From assembly GCF_016863295.1 (NCBI RefSeq), contig NZ_BOOP01000034.1, positions 62,001-126,000 on the forward strand: 64,000 nucleotides of DNA, in the 5' to 3' direction. The stretch is from Planotetraspora phitsanulokensis. GTDB taxonomy: Bacteria > Actinomycetota > Actinomycetes > Streptosporangiales > Streptosporangiaceae. Shown piece after piece: positions 52,201-60,416 of this stretch. The translations under genes were made by a program, and so were the position numbers. Numbering within the stretch: the stretch's first letter is position 1; every line of letters begins with the position of its first letter. Under the pieces are notes generated by a model. The model searched no databases, was not told the origin of the DNA, and worked only from the letters and a program-made list of their open reading frames with translations.

Positions 52201-55200
52201 CGCCGGCGACGGCAAGCAGGGCATCATCGTCTTCGGCAACCCCCGCGACGAGACGGTCGTGTTCGACGACCGCGACTTCTTCATGGCGCGTACGGAGGCC
52301 CGGCCGCACCGGACCTTCAACACGGTCAGCCAGGACGACATCAAGAGGATCCGCGATCTGCTGATCGCCGGAAAGTACCAGGAGGCCAACCAGCTCGCGG
52401 CCGACGTGCAGGGCTACCAGGGCGGCGGCGAGGGCAGCAAGCACCCCGGCTTCAAGATGACCCTCCAGATGCCCGCCACCGGCGAGGTCACCAACTACGT
52501 CCGCTCGACCGACTACTCGGCAGGCGTCGTCTCGGTGAACTGGACCGACGACAAGGGCGACTGGCGGCGCGACGCGTTCGTGTCGCAGACCGACGGCGTG
52601 GCCGTGCAGTACCTCCCGGCCCCCGCCGGGCAGAAGCTCGACGTCAAGCTCGGCCTGTCGATCGACCCCGGGATGAACCTGCTCAACAAGGGCCTCACGG
52701 CGGTCAACGCCTCGACCACCGACTTCCTCAACCTGCGGGTGAAGTACCCCAGCGGCAGCTACGACGCCGGTTACGAGGGTGTCACCCGGATCGTGACCGA
52801 CGGCACGAAGACGATGGCCGGCACCGACGTGCAGGTGACGAACGCGTCGTACATCATGCTGCTGTCGCTGACCCAGCGCTACGACGGCACGTACGAGGGC
52901 GGCGTGCCCGCCGAGCAGGAATGGAACAAGAAGCCGCTGCAGGCCAAGCTCACTGCGCTGCCGAGTGACTACACGACGCTGCGCGACCGCCACGTGGCCA
53001 AGCACAGCCAGATGTTCGACCGCGTCAAGGTCGACTTCGGTGCGTCCGAGTCGGACCGCTCGAAGTCCAACGAGGAACTGCTCGCCGAGCAGAAGACCGC
53101 GACGACGCCCAACCTGGCGCTGTTCGAGCGGATGTTCAACTCGGGCCGCTACCACCTGATCGGGTCGAGCAGTCCGACCGCCCCGCCCGACCTGCTCGGC
53201 AACTGGACCGGCGACAGCAACGTCGGCTGGGACGGCTACTACCACCTCGACGCCAACCTCAACCTGCAGATCTCCGGCGGCAACATCGGCAACCTGCCGG
53301 AGGTGATGGCGGGCTACTGGTGGATCAACAAGAGCTGGCAGAAGGACTTCCGCGTCAACGCCCAGAAGCTGCTGGGCACCCGCGGCATGCTGACGGGCGG
53401 CAACACGCCCAACGGCGAGGGCCTGATCTCCAACATCAACTTCGACTATCCGTACCAGTACGTCACGGGCGGCGAGTCGTGGCTGCTCTACCCGTTCTGG
53501 GAGTACTACCAGATCACCGGCGACCGGAAGTTCCTGGAGGAGCAGTACTACCCGCTGATCCGTGACATGGGCGACTTCTACGAGGACTTCCTCGTCCAGA
53601 AGGACGCGAACGGCAAGTACATCTTCGCTGGGTCCATCTCCCCGGAGAACCGCCCGGCGGGCGGCGTGCCGCTCGCGGTGAACTCGGTGTACGACATCTC
53701 CGGCGCCCGCTTCGCCCTGTCCACCTTGATCCAGACCAGCAAGACGCTGGGGAAGGACGCCGACAAGATCGCCGTCTGGCAGGAGAAACTCGACAACCTG
53801 CCGCCGTACATCGTCAACGACGACGGCGCCCTGGCCGAGTGGGCCTGGCCCGACCTGGCGAACAAGAACGCCTACCAGCACCGCCACTCCAGCGGCCTGA
53901 TGCCCGTCTGGCCCTACCGTGAGGTGACGCCGGAGAAGAACAAGGCGCTGTACGACGCCGCGAAGGTCTTCCTCAAGAAGAAGGACGCCGGCAACTACGA
54001 GAACGCCGGCCACGGTCTCCTGCACGGGGCGCTGATCGCCGCCGACCTCAACGACGCCGACAGCGTCAACGCCAAGCTGATGCGCTTCGCGAAGGACGAC
54101 TACTACTACAGCAGCCTCGCGACGTCGCACTACAACAACAAGGGCGTGTTCGCGACCGACGTCGTGAACTCCGTCCCGACGATCATGATGGAGATGCTGG
54201 CCACGACCGACACCGGCACGCTGGAACTGCTGCCCGCGCTGCCCAAGGGCCTGAAGCACGGCTCGATCTCCGGCATGAAGGGCAAGAGCCGGTTCACCAT
54301 CGACGACCTCGACTGGGACATGGACACCCACAAGGTGAAGGTGACGCTCACCTCCGACATCGACCAGAACCTCACCCTGATCCAGCGGTCCGGCATCGAG
54401 CAGGTCACCGGCGCGCCGGTGCAGAACTCCCCGCTGGGCGGCATCGCCCGGGTCGTCCCCCTGAAGGCCGGCCAGCCGGTGACGCTGGAGCTGACCCTGC
54501 GAGACACGTCGCGGGTGAACCTGGCCCTGAACAAGCCGGCCACGGCGTCGTCGCAGTCGAACACCGACCAGGGTCCGGCCAAGGCGTTCGACGGCGATCC
54601 GGCCTCCCGCTGGGCCGCGAGCCAGGACCCCGCCAGTTGGATCCAGGTCGACCTGGGCGGCATCTACTCCCTGTCGGAGGTGGACCTGGCCTGGGAGGCG
54701 TCCTACGCCAAGAGGTACAGGCTCCAGGTGTCGATGGACGGCCAGAGCTGGAAGGACGTGTTCGCGAAGAACGACTCCACCGGAGGAACGGAGAGGATCC
54801 CGGTCAGCGCGCTGGGCAGGTTCGTTCGGATGCAGGGCGTGGAGAGATCCGGCCAGTGGGGCTACTCGCTCTACGAGATGGAGGTGTACGGCGCCGAGGC
54901 GCCCAACATCGCCCTCGGCAAGACGGCCACCGCGTCGTCGGCGTCCAACGCCTCCCAAGGGGCGGCGGCCGCCTTCGACGGTGACCGCACGACGCGCTGG
55001 AGCGCGAGCCAGGCGCCGGACAACTGGCTGCAGGTCGACCTCGGGGACACGTACACGGTCAACCGCGTGGCCATCGACTGGGAGGATTCGTACGCCAAGG
55101 GCTACAAGCTCCAGACCTCGCCCGACGGCCGTACGTGGACGGACCGTTTCACCGAGACGAACGGCAACGGCGGAACCGACCTGATCGACCTGAACGCCGA

Positions 55201-55819
55201 CGCCCGCTTCGTCAGGATGCAGGGCACGCAGTTGTCGGGCCAGTGGGGCTACTCGATCTACGAGATGAAGGTGTACGGCTCCCTGCCCGACACCGCGACG
55301 ACCATCGCCGTCTCCGGCGTCACGCAGGGGGAGTCCTACGACGACAGCGAGAACCTGACGATCGGCTGGGAGGTCGCGGGTTCGGGCGTCACGTCCGTGA
55401 CCGGAACCCTGGACGGCGAGCCGTTCACCTCCGGCTCGGTCGCCGAGTTGTACCGGCTGCCGCTCGGGGAGCACACGCTGACGGTCACCGTCGAGAACCG
55501 GTCCGGTGGGCGGGTCGACCAGTCGGTGACATTCTCGACCGTGACCTCGACCGACGCGATCTCCGTTCTGATCGAGCGGTTCAGGACCGCTGGTGAATTG
55601 AGCGCCTCGGGGGCGGCCAAGCTCGACGACAGGATCTCGAAGGTCATGGTGTCGGAGGACAAGGGGCGCGAACGCGACAAGAAGAAGATCGTGAAGAAGC
55701 TCGAACGCTTCGTCGACACGGTCAACGATCCCAAGATCGTGCTGAACCCACTGGTGAAGACGACGTTCCTTCGTGACGCCAACCACCTGATCACGGCCAA
55801 CGACGGCGAACCCGTCTGA
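49202..55819 (+). CDS. Secreted 2205-residue fusion: GH141-like beta-helix, GH95-like domain, four discoidin modules
   Basis: AAAGGA precedes the ATG; the signal peptide ends near SQAAAAR. Parts in order: a right-handed beta-helix (about 30-590; HVAKTGNDANAGTSAAPY, DVYLNEQAYYEK, TTIYANFDGNDP) resembling GH141; discoidin/CBM32-like modules (about 600-725 and 737-882); FN3 (890-975); a GH95-like (alpha/alpha)6 domain (about 985-1767) with RYHLIGSSSPTAPPDLLGNW, SISPEN and HRHSSGLMPVWPY; two more discoidin modules (1772-1898, 1900-2027); an Ig-like domain; and a charged helical FIMAH-like tail (2118-2205). GH141 and GH95 both contain alpha-L-fucosidases; GH95 also has alpha-L-galactosidases. An expected active-site Asn appears as Asp (YHLDANL). 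It is last gene of the importer operon, ended by a strong hairpin. Confidence 0.85.
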   Translation: MKLRRTLSALAGAAMVVVTLAVPSQAAAARQIHVAKTGNDANAGTSAAPYLTIDKAAQEAQPGDTVVVHAGLYREWVRPARGGTGEDARITYTSAGDGEVVIKGSEEIDTWTRYSGDVWKVTLPDSYFGDFNPYSTGQPQGGEGGTFPGYTAGDVYLNEQAYYEKPSLSAVQSAADTWFAEVGGVDTTIYANFDGNDPNAKLAEINVRRQVFAPEAWGLGYITVHGFTVKDAAGTYSDFPSSPSRRQAGAISVNGGLKWIIEQNTVVNARTIAIDIGLGCDEWAGNRPGQTRTDFHDTAKYGSHIVRNNYIAKAGQSGIAGVFSWNSDILYNRIEDTNYRGEFSGAETAPIKVHYMNEGLIKGNFLKNSKGGNSAGIWTDWGNQNLRVTGNIVMNAPWGYYAEAVHGPILVDNNVFIGNSDIRMLDATGVVYADNLFVDNGRIAVDGGGRDAYYFQPGTMNESTALTSPQKFFWYNNLVNGSTLPADATDKTHVKEGNATGVLSNVKVNASATEVKLDFDLDASGIGGLTPVTKARVGVIPRAGESIAADVTTDFFGKPFSGMPGPFAEAKTGANSFTLWPPAGQTVPTPPAPPADVPVNLSLNPDAKVVASYEDGNLVATNAIDGNGSSRWSSDHSNDPNAWIYVDLGREYDVSKAVLQWEAAYGKSYKIQISGDAQHWEDVYSTTTGAGGVETITIRRDTRYVRMQGVQPQTQYGYSLYEFEIYGTPVQPDVPVNIALNLAPSAYTASSQSNDGSGPVNSQPQNDRSAFRAFDGNTATRWGSDGGDTQWIQVDTGKTHVIDKVVLKWEAAYASQYKIQTSADGTQWTDVHTHDDAAPTGDHVDEITLNPPVSGRYVRVQGVKAATQWGLSLWEFEVYGTAEPADTVPQWPTTAQLQLSAVTGTSANVAWPAATDNQGVTGYKVYLGQTLKGTLGADARDFALTGLAAGRTYTVKITALDAGGESQGLTKTFTTSGNSATRALSTTYPRTYADWEEGLLAGDGKQGIIVFGNPRDETVVFDDRDFFMARTEARPHRTFNTVSQDDIKRIRDLLIAGKYQEANQLAADVQGYQGGGEGSKHPGFKMTLQMPATGEVTNYVRSTDYSAGVVSVNWTDDKGDWRRDAFVSQTDGVAVQYLPAPAGQKLDVKLGLSIDPGMNLLNKGLTAVNASTTDFLNLRVKYPSGSYDAGYEGVTRIVTDGTKTMAGTDVQVTNASYIMLLSLTQRYDGTYEGGVPAEQEWNKKPLQAKLTALPSDYTTLRDRHVAKHSQMFDRVKVDFGASESDRSKSNEELLAEQKTATTPNLALFERMFNSGRYHLIGSSSPTAPPDLLGNWTGDSNVGWDGYYHLDANLNLQISGGNIGNLPEVMAGYWWINKSWQKDFRVNAQKLLGTRGMLTGGNTPNGEGLISNINFDYPYQYVTGGESWLLYPFWEYYQITGDRKFLEEQYYPLIRDMGDFYEDFLVQKDANGKYIFAGSISPENRPAGGVPLAVNSVYDISGARFALSTLIQTSKTLGKDADKIAVWQEKLDNLPPYIVNDDGALAEWAWPDLANKNAYQHRHSSGLMPVWPYREVTPEKNKALYDAAKVFLKKKDAGNYENAGHGLLHGALIAADLNDADSVNAKLMRFAKDDYYYSSLATSHYNNKGVFATDVVNSVPTIMMEMLATTDTGTLELLPALPKGLKHGSISGMKGKSRFTIDDLDWDMDTHKVKVTLTSDIDQNLTLIQRSGIEQVTGAPVQNSPLGGIARVVPLKAGQPVTLELTLRDTSRVNLALNKPATASSQSNTDQGPAKAFDGDPASRWAASQDPASWIQVDLGGIYSLSEVDLAWEASYAKRYRLQVSMDGQSWKDVFAKNDSTGGTERIPVSALGRFVRMQGVERSGQWGYSLYEMEVYGAEAPNIALGKTATASSASNASQGAAAAFDGDRTTRWSASQAPDNWLQVDLGDTYTVNRVAIDWEDSYAKGYKLQTSPDGRTWTDRFTETNGNGGTDLIDLNADARFVRMQGTQLSGQWGYSIYEMKVYGSLPDTATTIAVSGVTQGESYDDSENLTIGWEVAGSGVTSVTGTLDGEPFTSGSVAELYRLPLGEHTLTVTVENRSGGRVDQSVTFSTVTSTDAISVLIERFRTAGELSASGAAKLDDRISKVMVSEDKGRERDKKKIVKKLERFVDTVNDPKIVLNPLVKTTFLRDANHLITANDGEPV

Positions 55820-55824
55820 CCCCC

Positions 55825-55863
55825 GTCCGGTACGGCGCCGCACGCCTCGGCGCCGTACCGGAC
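55825..55863 (+). terminator. Operon terminator, perfect 16-bp stem
   Basis: GTCCGGTACGGCGCCG and CGGCGCCGTACCGGAC enclose a 7-base loop just six bases after the stop codon of the 2205-residue glycosidase. Confidence 0.8.
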
Positions 55864-55953
55864 GCTTCGGCCGCCCATACCACGCCACCCCCAGCAGCAG
55901 TCGGCCAAGGTGGCCATGAAGTAGAGGCATATCGAGTACTTGGTCTTCGGGGT

Positions 55954-55990
55954 GAGCCCGGCGCCATCCACGCACCGCGGCGCCGGGCTC
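55954..55990. terminator. Hairpin terminator facing the methyltransferase gene
   Basis: GAGCCCGGCGCC and GGCGCCGGGCTC form a perfect 12-bp stem with a 13-base loop followed by TTAT. It lies between two convergent genes; on the minus strand it would end the methyltransferase transcript. Confidence 0.6.
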
Positions 55991-56071
55991 TTATCGTGGC
56001 GGGAGGGCAGCGCCCCGCGTCTCGGCTGCGGGGAGCCGGCCGGCACGTGCCGCCGCGGTGCGGGGGCTGGT

Positions 56072-57106
56072 CTATTCCGGGGTGGCGGATGAGTCGACCT
56101 CAGAGTCCACGGGTCGGCGGGTCTGCATCGGCGCATCCTCGTCGACATCCCTTACCGGCACGGGAAGAGCCGCGGTGATCAGCCACGACCTCAGGGGGTC
56201 GGACCTCTCCGGGTCGAACAGGGCAGGCACAGGGCGTCCCAGGGCAGCCAACTCTTCGACGAGGTCACTCCGGCGCGCGACCCAGCCGTGTCGCGACAGC
56301 CACGCCTCAGGCTCGACCCCCGGACCGCCCCGGTCGGAACTGGTCAACAGTTCGGCGACCGCGCGGTCGCCCGAGTCGGAGATCGGCACGTCGTCCATTC
56401 GGGACCGCCGGTTCAGATACTCAGCGGCGAAGACGCTGCCCGGTGCCGATATCGAGGTGATCGCCGCCATCAGGGCGTCGGCCTGCGGTGCGGTCAGGTA
56501 CATCAGCAGACCTTCCACCAGCCAGACGGTGGGACGGCCGGAGTCGAAGCCTGCCTGCCGGAGCGCCCCGACCCAGTCCTCCCGCAGGTCGATCGCGACG
56601 AGCACCCTTTCGGCCGCGCTCGCCGGCTCATGCCCGGCCAGGACACCGGCCTTGAAATCCAGTACCGCCGGAGTATCGACCTCGTACACGGTGGTGCCCG
56701 TCGCCAGTGGCAGGCGGAACGCACGGGTGTCCAGGCCCGCGCCGAGCATGACGACCTGTCGCCGGCCGTTCCCGAGGGCCCGCTCAAGGTATCGGTCATA
56801 GAACGGAGTCCGGCCCGCAAGATAGGCGCAGAGGCTCGTCCACAGCGCCGACGACCCGTCGTCGCGGGCAGGGCCGAGCCGGGGGAGAGCATTGCCGGTC
56901 CCTGCGGCCGTACCCACGGCGGAGACGACGAACGACTCCGCCAACGGATCGACGAACAGCGCGTCGCGGCGGCGCGACTCCTGCGCGCGGGCGTACGCCG
57001 TGATGAGGGCGGTGATACCCACCCCCGTCGGCAACGCGGTCGCGCGAACGCCTTCTCGTGCCTGCCGGCTTCCGGCCGGAGATGCCGCCGCGGTGAGGTC
57101 GTTCAT
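56072..57106 (-). CDS. SAM-dependent methyltransferase, TIGR00027/leucine carboxyl-methyltransferase-like
   Basis: The protein has 344 residues from the ATG at 57106; the frame is open to 57340, and an ATG five codons earlier is possible. Family landmarks are GVGITALITAYARAQESRR, FVDPLAESFV, RTPFYDRYLERAL, the SAM loop QVVMLGAGLDTRAFRL, VYEVDTPAVLDFK, VAIDLREDW and WLVEGLLMYLTAPQADAL. These are typical of the large actinobacterial family annotated as putative methyltransferases in secondary metabolism. The substrate is unknown. It is divergent from a catalase-like gene. Confidence 0.9.
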   Translation of the reverse strand: MNDLTAAASPAGSRQAREGVRATALPTGVGITALITAYARAQESRRRDALFVDPLAESFVVSAVGTAAGTGNALPRLGPARDDGSSALWTSLCAYLAGRTPFYDRYLERALGNGRRQVVMLGAGLDTRAFRLPLATGTTVYEVDTPAVLDFKAGVLAGHEPASAAERVLVAIDLREDWVGALRQAGFDSGRPTVWLVEGLLMYLTAPQADALMAAITSISAPGSVFAAEYLNRRSRMDDVPISDSGDRAVAELLTSSDRGGPGVEPEAWLSRHGWVARRSDLVEELAALGRPVPALFDPERSDPLRSWLITAALPVPVRDVDEDAPMQTRRPVDSEVDSSATPE

Positions 57107-57425
57107 GGTTCTCGCATCCATTCGGGTCGGAGAGTCGAAGGCAGCCGCAGGGCGAGCCGCCGGGTCACTGGTTCGGGGCTGGTCGCCGGGCCAACGCTGT
57201 CCCACGAGGGTCGACGAGGCGTAGACATCCCGTCGACGCTCGATTCCGTTGTGGCCGTCGGAGCCGATTCCGCGTGGCGGCCACAACAGACGTCGAGGTG
57301 CGGGAGTCGCCGGTGCCGATGGGCTGGCGTCCGTGTCCACGGAACGTCTACGGGACGTCGACCCGGCGTGGCTACCGTTCGACTCCGCCGGCCAACAGAC
57401 CAGACATCACGCTTGGAGAAATGAC
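57107..57425. promoter_or_regulatory. Divergent regulatory region between methyltransferase and catalase-like genes
   Basis: These 319 bases hold no gene. A 9-bp perfect inverted repeat (TTGTGGCCG at 57249-57257 and CGGCCACAA at 57278-57286, 20-base spacer) is the most striking feature and could be an operator for both genes. Confidence 0.45.
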
Positions 57426-58361
57426 ATGTCGAGTGACACCGCTGTGCCGCCGACCGCCGTGCAGGTGGTCGACAGCATGGAACGCATGAGCGGTGGGACC
57501 TATCCCGGCCACCGCCGTTCCGGTGCACGGGGGGTGTGCTTCACGGGCACGTTCACGCCGACCGGAGACGCGGAGGGACTGACGACGGCTGCCCACCTGC
57601 AACGCCGAACGGTGCCCGTCACGGTGCGGTTCTCGAACTCGGAGGGCGATCCGCAGGCGCGTGACGGCGTGCCGGTGGCTCGTGGAATGGCGACCCGGTT
57701 CGCGCTGCCGGACGACGGCCACACCGACCTCATCGCGTTGAGCGTGCCGGTGTTCGTCGCCTCGACTCCGGAGGAGTTCTTCACGCTGACGAAGGCGCTG
57801 CGGCCGGACGCGGCCACCGGGCACCCCGACCCGGCCCGGGTGCAGGCTTTCGTCGCCGCTCACCCGCACCTCGCCGGGCCGATCATGCAGCAGCCCCCGG
57901 TGCCGGTCAGCTACGGCACCGCCGCCTACTGGGCGATCCACGCGTTCATCTGGGTCGACGCGGCCGGCAACCGGCAGCCGGTGCGGTACCGCTGGGAGCC
58001 CGAGGCCGGGCGGGTGGATCTCACTGCCGAAGAGGCGGCCACCCAGGCGGACCACTACCTGACTGCGGAGATCCACGAGCGCGTGAAGGGCGGCCCGGTG
58101 GCGTTCACGCTCCAGGTCCAGTTGGGCGAGGAGGACGATCCGACGCACGATCCCACCGTCGCCTGGCCGGATGGGCGCAAGGAGATCACCGCCGGGCGCC
58201 TGGAGCTGACCGGGCCGGTGCACGACCAGGAGCAGTGGGCCGAGCAGGGGTTCAACCCGACCGGGGTCACTGCCGGCATCGAGCTCTCCGACGACCCGGT
58301 GCTCGCCTTCCGCGCCGGCGCCTACCCCGAGTCCTTCCGGCGGCGTAACGAAAACCGTTGA
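57426..58361 (+). CDS. Small catalase-family haem protein lacking the distal histidine
   Basis: The protein has 311 residues from the ATG at 57426 (GGAG eight bases upstream). It follows the minimal-catalase plan: FTGTFTPTG, VPVTVRFSNSEGDP, ARGMATRFALPDDGHTDLIALSVPVF, TPEEFFTLTKAL, and a C-terminal DDPVLAFRAGAYPESFRRR containing the proximal haem tyrosine. Near the N-terminus, where related proteins have RRxHAKG with the catalytic distal His, this one has RRSGARG. It therefore probably binds haem, but catalase or peroxidase activity is doubtful. It has no signal peptide and is divergent from the methyltransferase. Confidence 0.85.
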   Translation: MSSDTAVPPTAVQVVDSMERMSGGTYPGHRRSGARGVCFTGTFTPTGDAEGLTTAAHLQRRTVPVTVRFSNSEGDPQARDGVPVARGMATRFALPDDGHTDLIALSVPVFVASTPEEFFTLTKALRPDAATGHPDPARVQAFVAAHPHLAGPIMQQPPVPVSYGTAAYWAIHAFIWVDAAGNRQPVRYRWEPEAGRVDLTAEEAATQADHYLTAEIHERVKGGPVAFTLQVQLGEEDDPTHDPTVAWPDGRKEITAGRLELTGPVHDQEQWAEQGFNPTGVTAGIELSDDPVLAFRAGAYPESFRRRNENR

Positions 58362-58398
58362 CGTCAGCGCGCCCTCGGAGTGCGGGGGCCGCGTGAGC

Positions 58399-60342
58399 TC
58401 AGACGACGTGTCCACGCACGAGGCCGGCGACGGTCCCCGCCGCGACGGCCTCATGCTCCGCCGGCTGGAGCGTGTCCAGGCCCGCCTCGGTGATCGTGTG
58501 GCCTAGCTGGAGCACCGCTTTGCGGCGGGCGAACCAGCGGATCAGGGAGTGATACCTGTAGCGCCGGTAGGCCACCGACTCCACGAGATGGACGTCCACG
58601 AGCTCTTCCATGAGGCGCTCGGCTTCCGGCAGCGGGAGCACGGCGAGCCCGGCCACCTCAGCTGCCGTGACGTCGGCGCCGTCGGCCAGGGAGGCGAGAC
58701 AGAACGCCAGCGCCGTCTGCGGGTCGAGATCGTTGTAGCGGCGTTCGAGAGGGGCCTCGACCAGGTCGCAGTCGGCGTGCAGCGCCACCGGTTGGCGGAT
58801 CTCCACTCGCAGCCGGTCTTCGATCTCGGCGACGCTCCACGTCGGGCGCGCCGACAGCCGCTCCGCCGCGACCCGCACCGCGAGCGGCACGTGTGAGCAC
58901 GACGTGGCTAACCGGCGGGCGGCGTCCGGCTCGGCGGCGATGCGCTGAGCACCGGCGACGCAGCGCAGCAGTTCGAGCGACTCGTCGGCGTCGAAGACCG
59001 GCACGGTGCGCCATACGACGCCGGCGAGTCCGGGCAGCCGCCGGTCGGCGGTGACCACGGTCGCGCATCGAGACCCGGCCGGGAGGAGGTGCCGCACCTG
59101 GGCGGCGCCGTGCGCATGATCGAGCACGACGAGGACGTGCCGGCCGTCCGTGATGCTGCGCCACAGCGCGGTCCGCTCGTGCAGATCATCGGGGATGGCT
59201 GCGGGCTCGACCGCGAACGCCCGCAGAAACCTGCCCAGGACGGCGACCGGGTCGACCGGTGTGCCGTGGTCGCCGCGCAGGTCCACGTACAGCTGCCCGT
59301 CGGGGAAGCGGTCGCGCAACCGGTGCGCCACGTGGATGGCGAGTGCGCTGGTACCGACGCCTGGAAGCCCGGTCAGGCCGATGGCCCGAGCCGATCCGGC
59401 GTCACGCCCGGAGCCGAGCGCATCCGTCAGCTCCATGAGAAGGGCCGCCCGGCCGGTGAAGTCGGTGATGTCCGCAGGCATCTGGGCCGGCGCCACCCGC
59501 GGTGCGGCCACGGTCGTGGATGCGGTCGTGGATGCGGTCGTGACCGGTGGTGTCGCCGCCGGCGCCGACGGCGTCAGGGCGGGCGGCGTCAGTGCAGGGT
59601 CGGCGACGAGCACCTGCTGGTACAGCTCCTGCAACGCCCCGCCAGGGTCGAGGCCCAGCTCGTCGGCGAGCAGCGTGCGGATCTCGTGATACTGCGCGAC
59701 CGCCGCCGCAGGCCGGCCGGCCTGGTAAAGCGCGACCATGAGCAGCCGCCGCAACCCCTCGTCGAACGGCTGCTCCTCGACGAGCGCGGTCAGCTCCGCC
59801 ATGGCCGCCGTATGCCGCCCGATCTCGATGTCGAGTGTGAGCCGCTCCACGGCGGCGAGGTGCCGTACACGTTCCAGATGGGCGCGTTGTGCGTCGGCGT
59901 AGGGCCCCGGTACGCCGTTGAGCGGCTCACCGTGCCACAGGCCGGCGGCTGCGTGGAGCCGCTCGGCGGCGGTGGCCGCGTCGCCCTGCTGCCTCGCCGC
60001 ACCGGCCTGCGCGACGAGGTCTGCGAAGGAAGCGATGTCGAGCGCGCCCGGTTCGACCCGTAGCCGGTAGAGGCCCGCCGCGGAGCCGAGCAGCGGCTCG
60101 CCGCCGGAGCCGAGCACCTGCCGCAGCCGTGACACGTACGTGCGGACCGTCGCCCGCGCCGACGGCGGCGGCTCCGCGCCCCACACCGCGTCGATGAGCT
60201 GGTCGGCCGTTGCCGCGCCGCCTTCACACAGCAACAGTGTCACCAGCACCGCACGCTGCTGCGGCGAGCCCAGCGGCAACTCGTCCTCACCGCGCCAGGC
60301 CCGGACCGGGCCGAGGACCGCGAAGCGGAGCCCCGGCATCAT
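58399..60342 (-). CDS. AfsR/SARP-family transcriptional regulator with NB-ARC-like domain
   Basis: The protein has 647 residues from an ATG at 60342 (GGAGG seven bases upstream); another in-frame ATG follows immediately and the frame is open to 60384. Domains: an OmpR-type winged helix (LRFAVLGPVRAWRGEDELPLG, PPPSARATVRTYVSRLRQVLG); the bacterial activation domain (about 95-255; YADAQRAHLERVRHLAAVERL, ELGLDPGGALQELYQ); a Thr/Ala/Pro linker; and an NTPase module whose P-loop reads GLPGVGTSAL, with Thr where Lys is normal. A Walker-B-like VLVVLDHAH and ARC helices follow. The C-terminal TPR repeats of AfsR are missing. Such proteins activate secondary-metabolite genes. Convergent to the catalase-like gene. 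Confidence 0.9.
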   Translation of the reverse strand: MMPGLRFAVLGPVRAWRGEDELPLGSPQQRAVLVTLLLCEGGAATADQLIDAVWGAEPPPSARATVRTYVSRLRQVLGSGGEPLLGSAAGLYRLRVEPGALDIASFADLVAQAGAARQQGDAATAAERLHAAAGLWHGEPLNGVPGPYADAQRAHLERVRHLAAVERLTLDIEIGRHTAAMAELTALVEEQPFDEGLRRLLMVALYQAGRPAAAVAQYHEIRTLLADELGLDPGGALQELYQQVLVADPALTPPALTPSAPAATPPVTTASTTASTTVAAPRVAPAQMPADITDFTGRAALLMELTDALGSGRDAGSARAIGLTGLPGVGTSALAIHVAHRLRDRFPDGQLYVDLRGDHGTPVDPVAVLGRFLRAFAVEPAAIPDDLHERTALWRSITDGRHVLVVLDHAHGAAQVRHLLPAGSRCATVVTADRRLPGLAGVVWRTVPVFDADESLELLRCVAGAQRIAAEPDAARRLATSCSHVPLAVRVAAERLSARPTWSVAEIEDRLRVEIRQPVALHADCDLVEAPLERRYNDLDPQTALAFCLASLADGADVTAAEVAGLAVLPLPEAERLMEELVDVHLVESVAYRRYRYHSLIRWFARRKAVLQLGHTITEAGLDTLQPAEHEAVAAGTVAGLVRGHVV

Positions 60343-60416
60343 CGCCATCCCTCCCCATCGGTGAAGTACGCACGTGACCCGCACCCTGATCAGGGGACGA
60401 GGCGTTTCCGCGGGAT

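Noticed and set aside
50708-55975. A 1755-codon open frame on the minus strand opposite the 2205-residue glycosidase
   Set aside because: It mirrors the GC-biased codons of the plus-strand gene, is very rich in Arg, Val and Gly, shows no family motif and has no ribosome binding site.
56068-56079. TGGTCTATTCCG, near the GGTCTATACCG boxes
   Set aside because: It has a mismatch in the core, overlaps the 3' end of the methyltransferase gene and has no partner site nearby; treated as chance.
55336-56148. Minus-strand frame across 55.9 kb that might suggest a transposon piece (KYSICLYFMATLADCCWG)
   Set aside because: The phrase is not a recognisable transposase motif, and the region is filled by two terminator hairpins and the antisense of the glycosidase gene.
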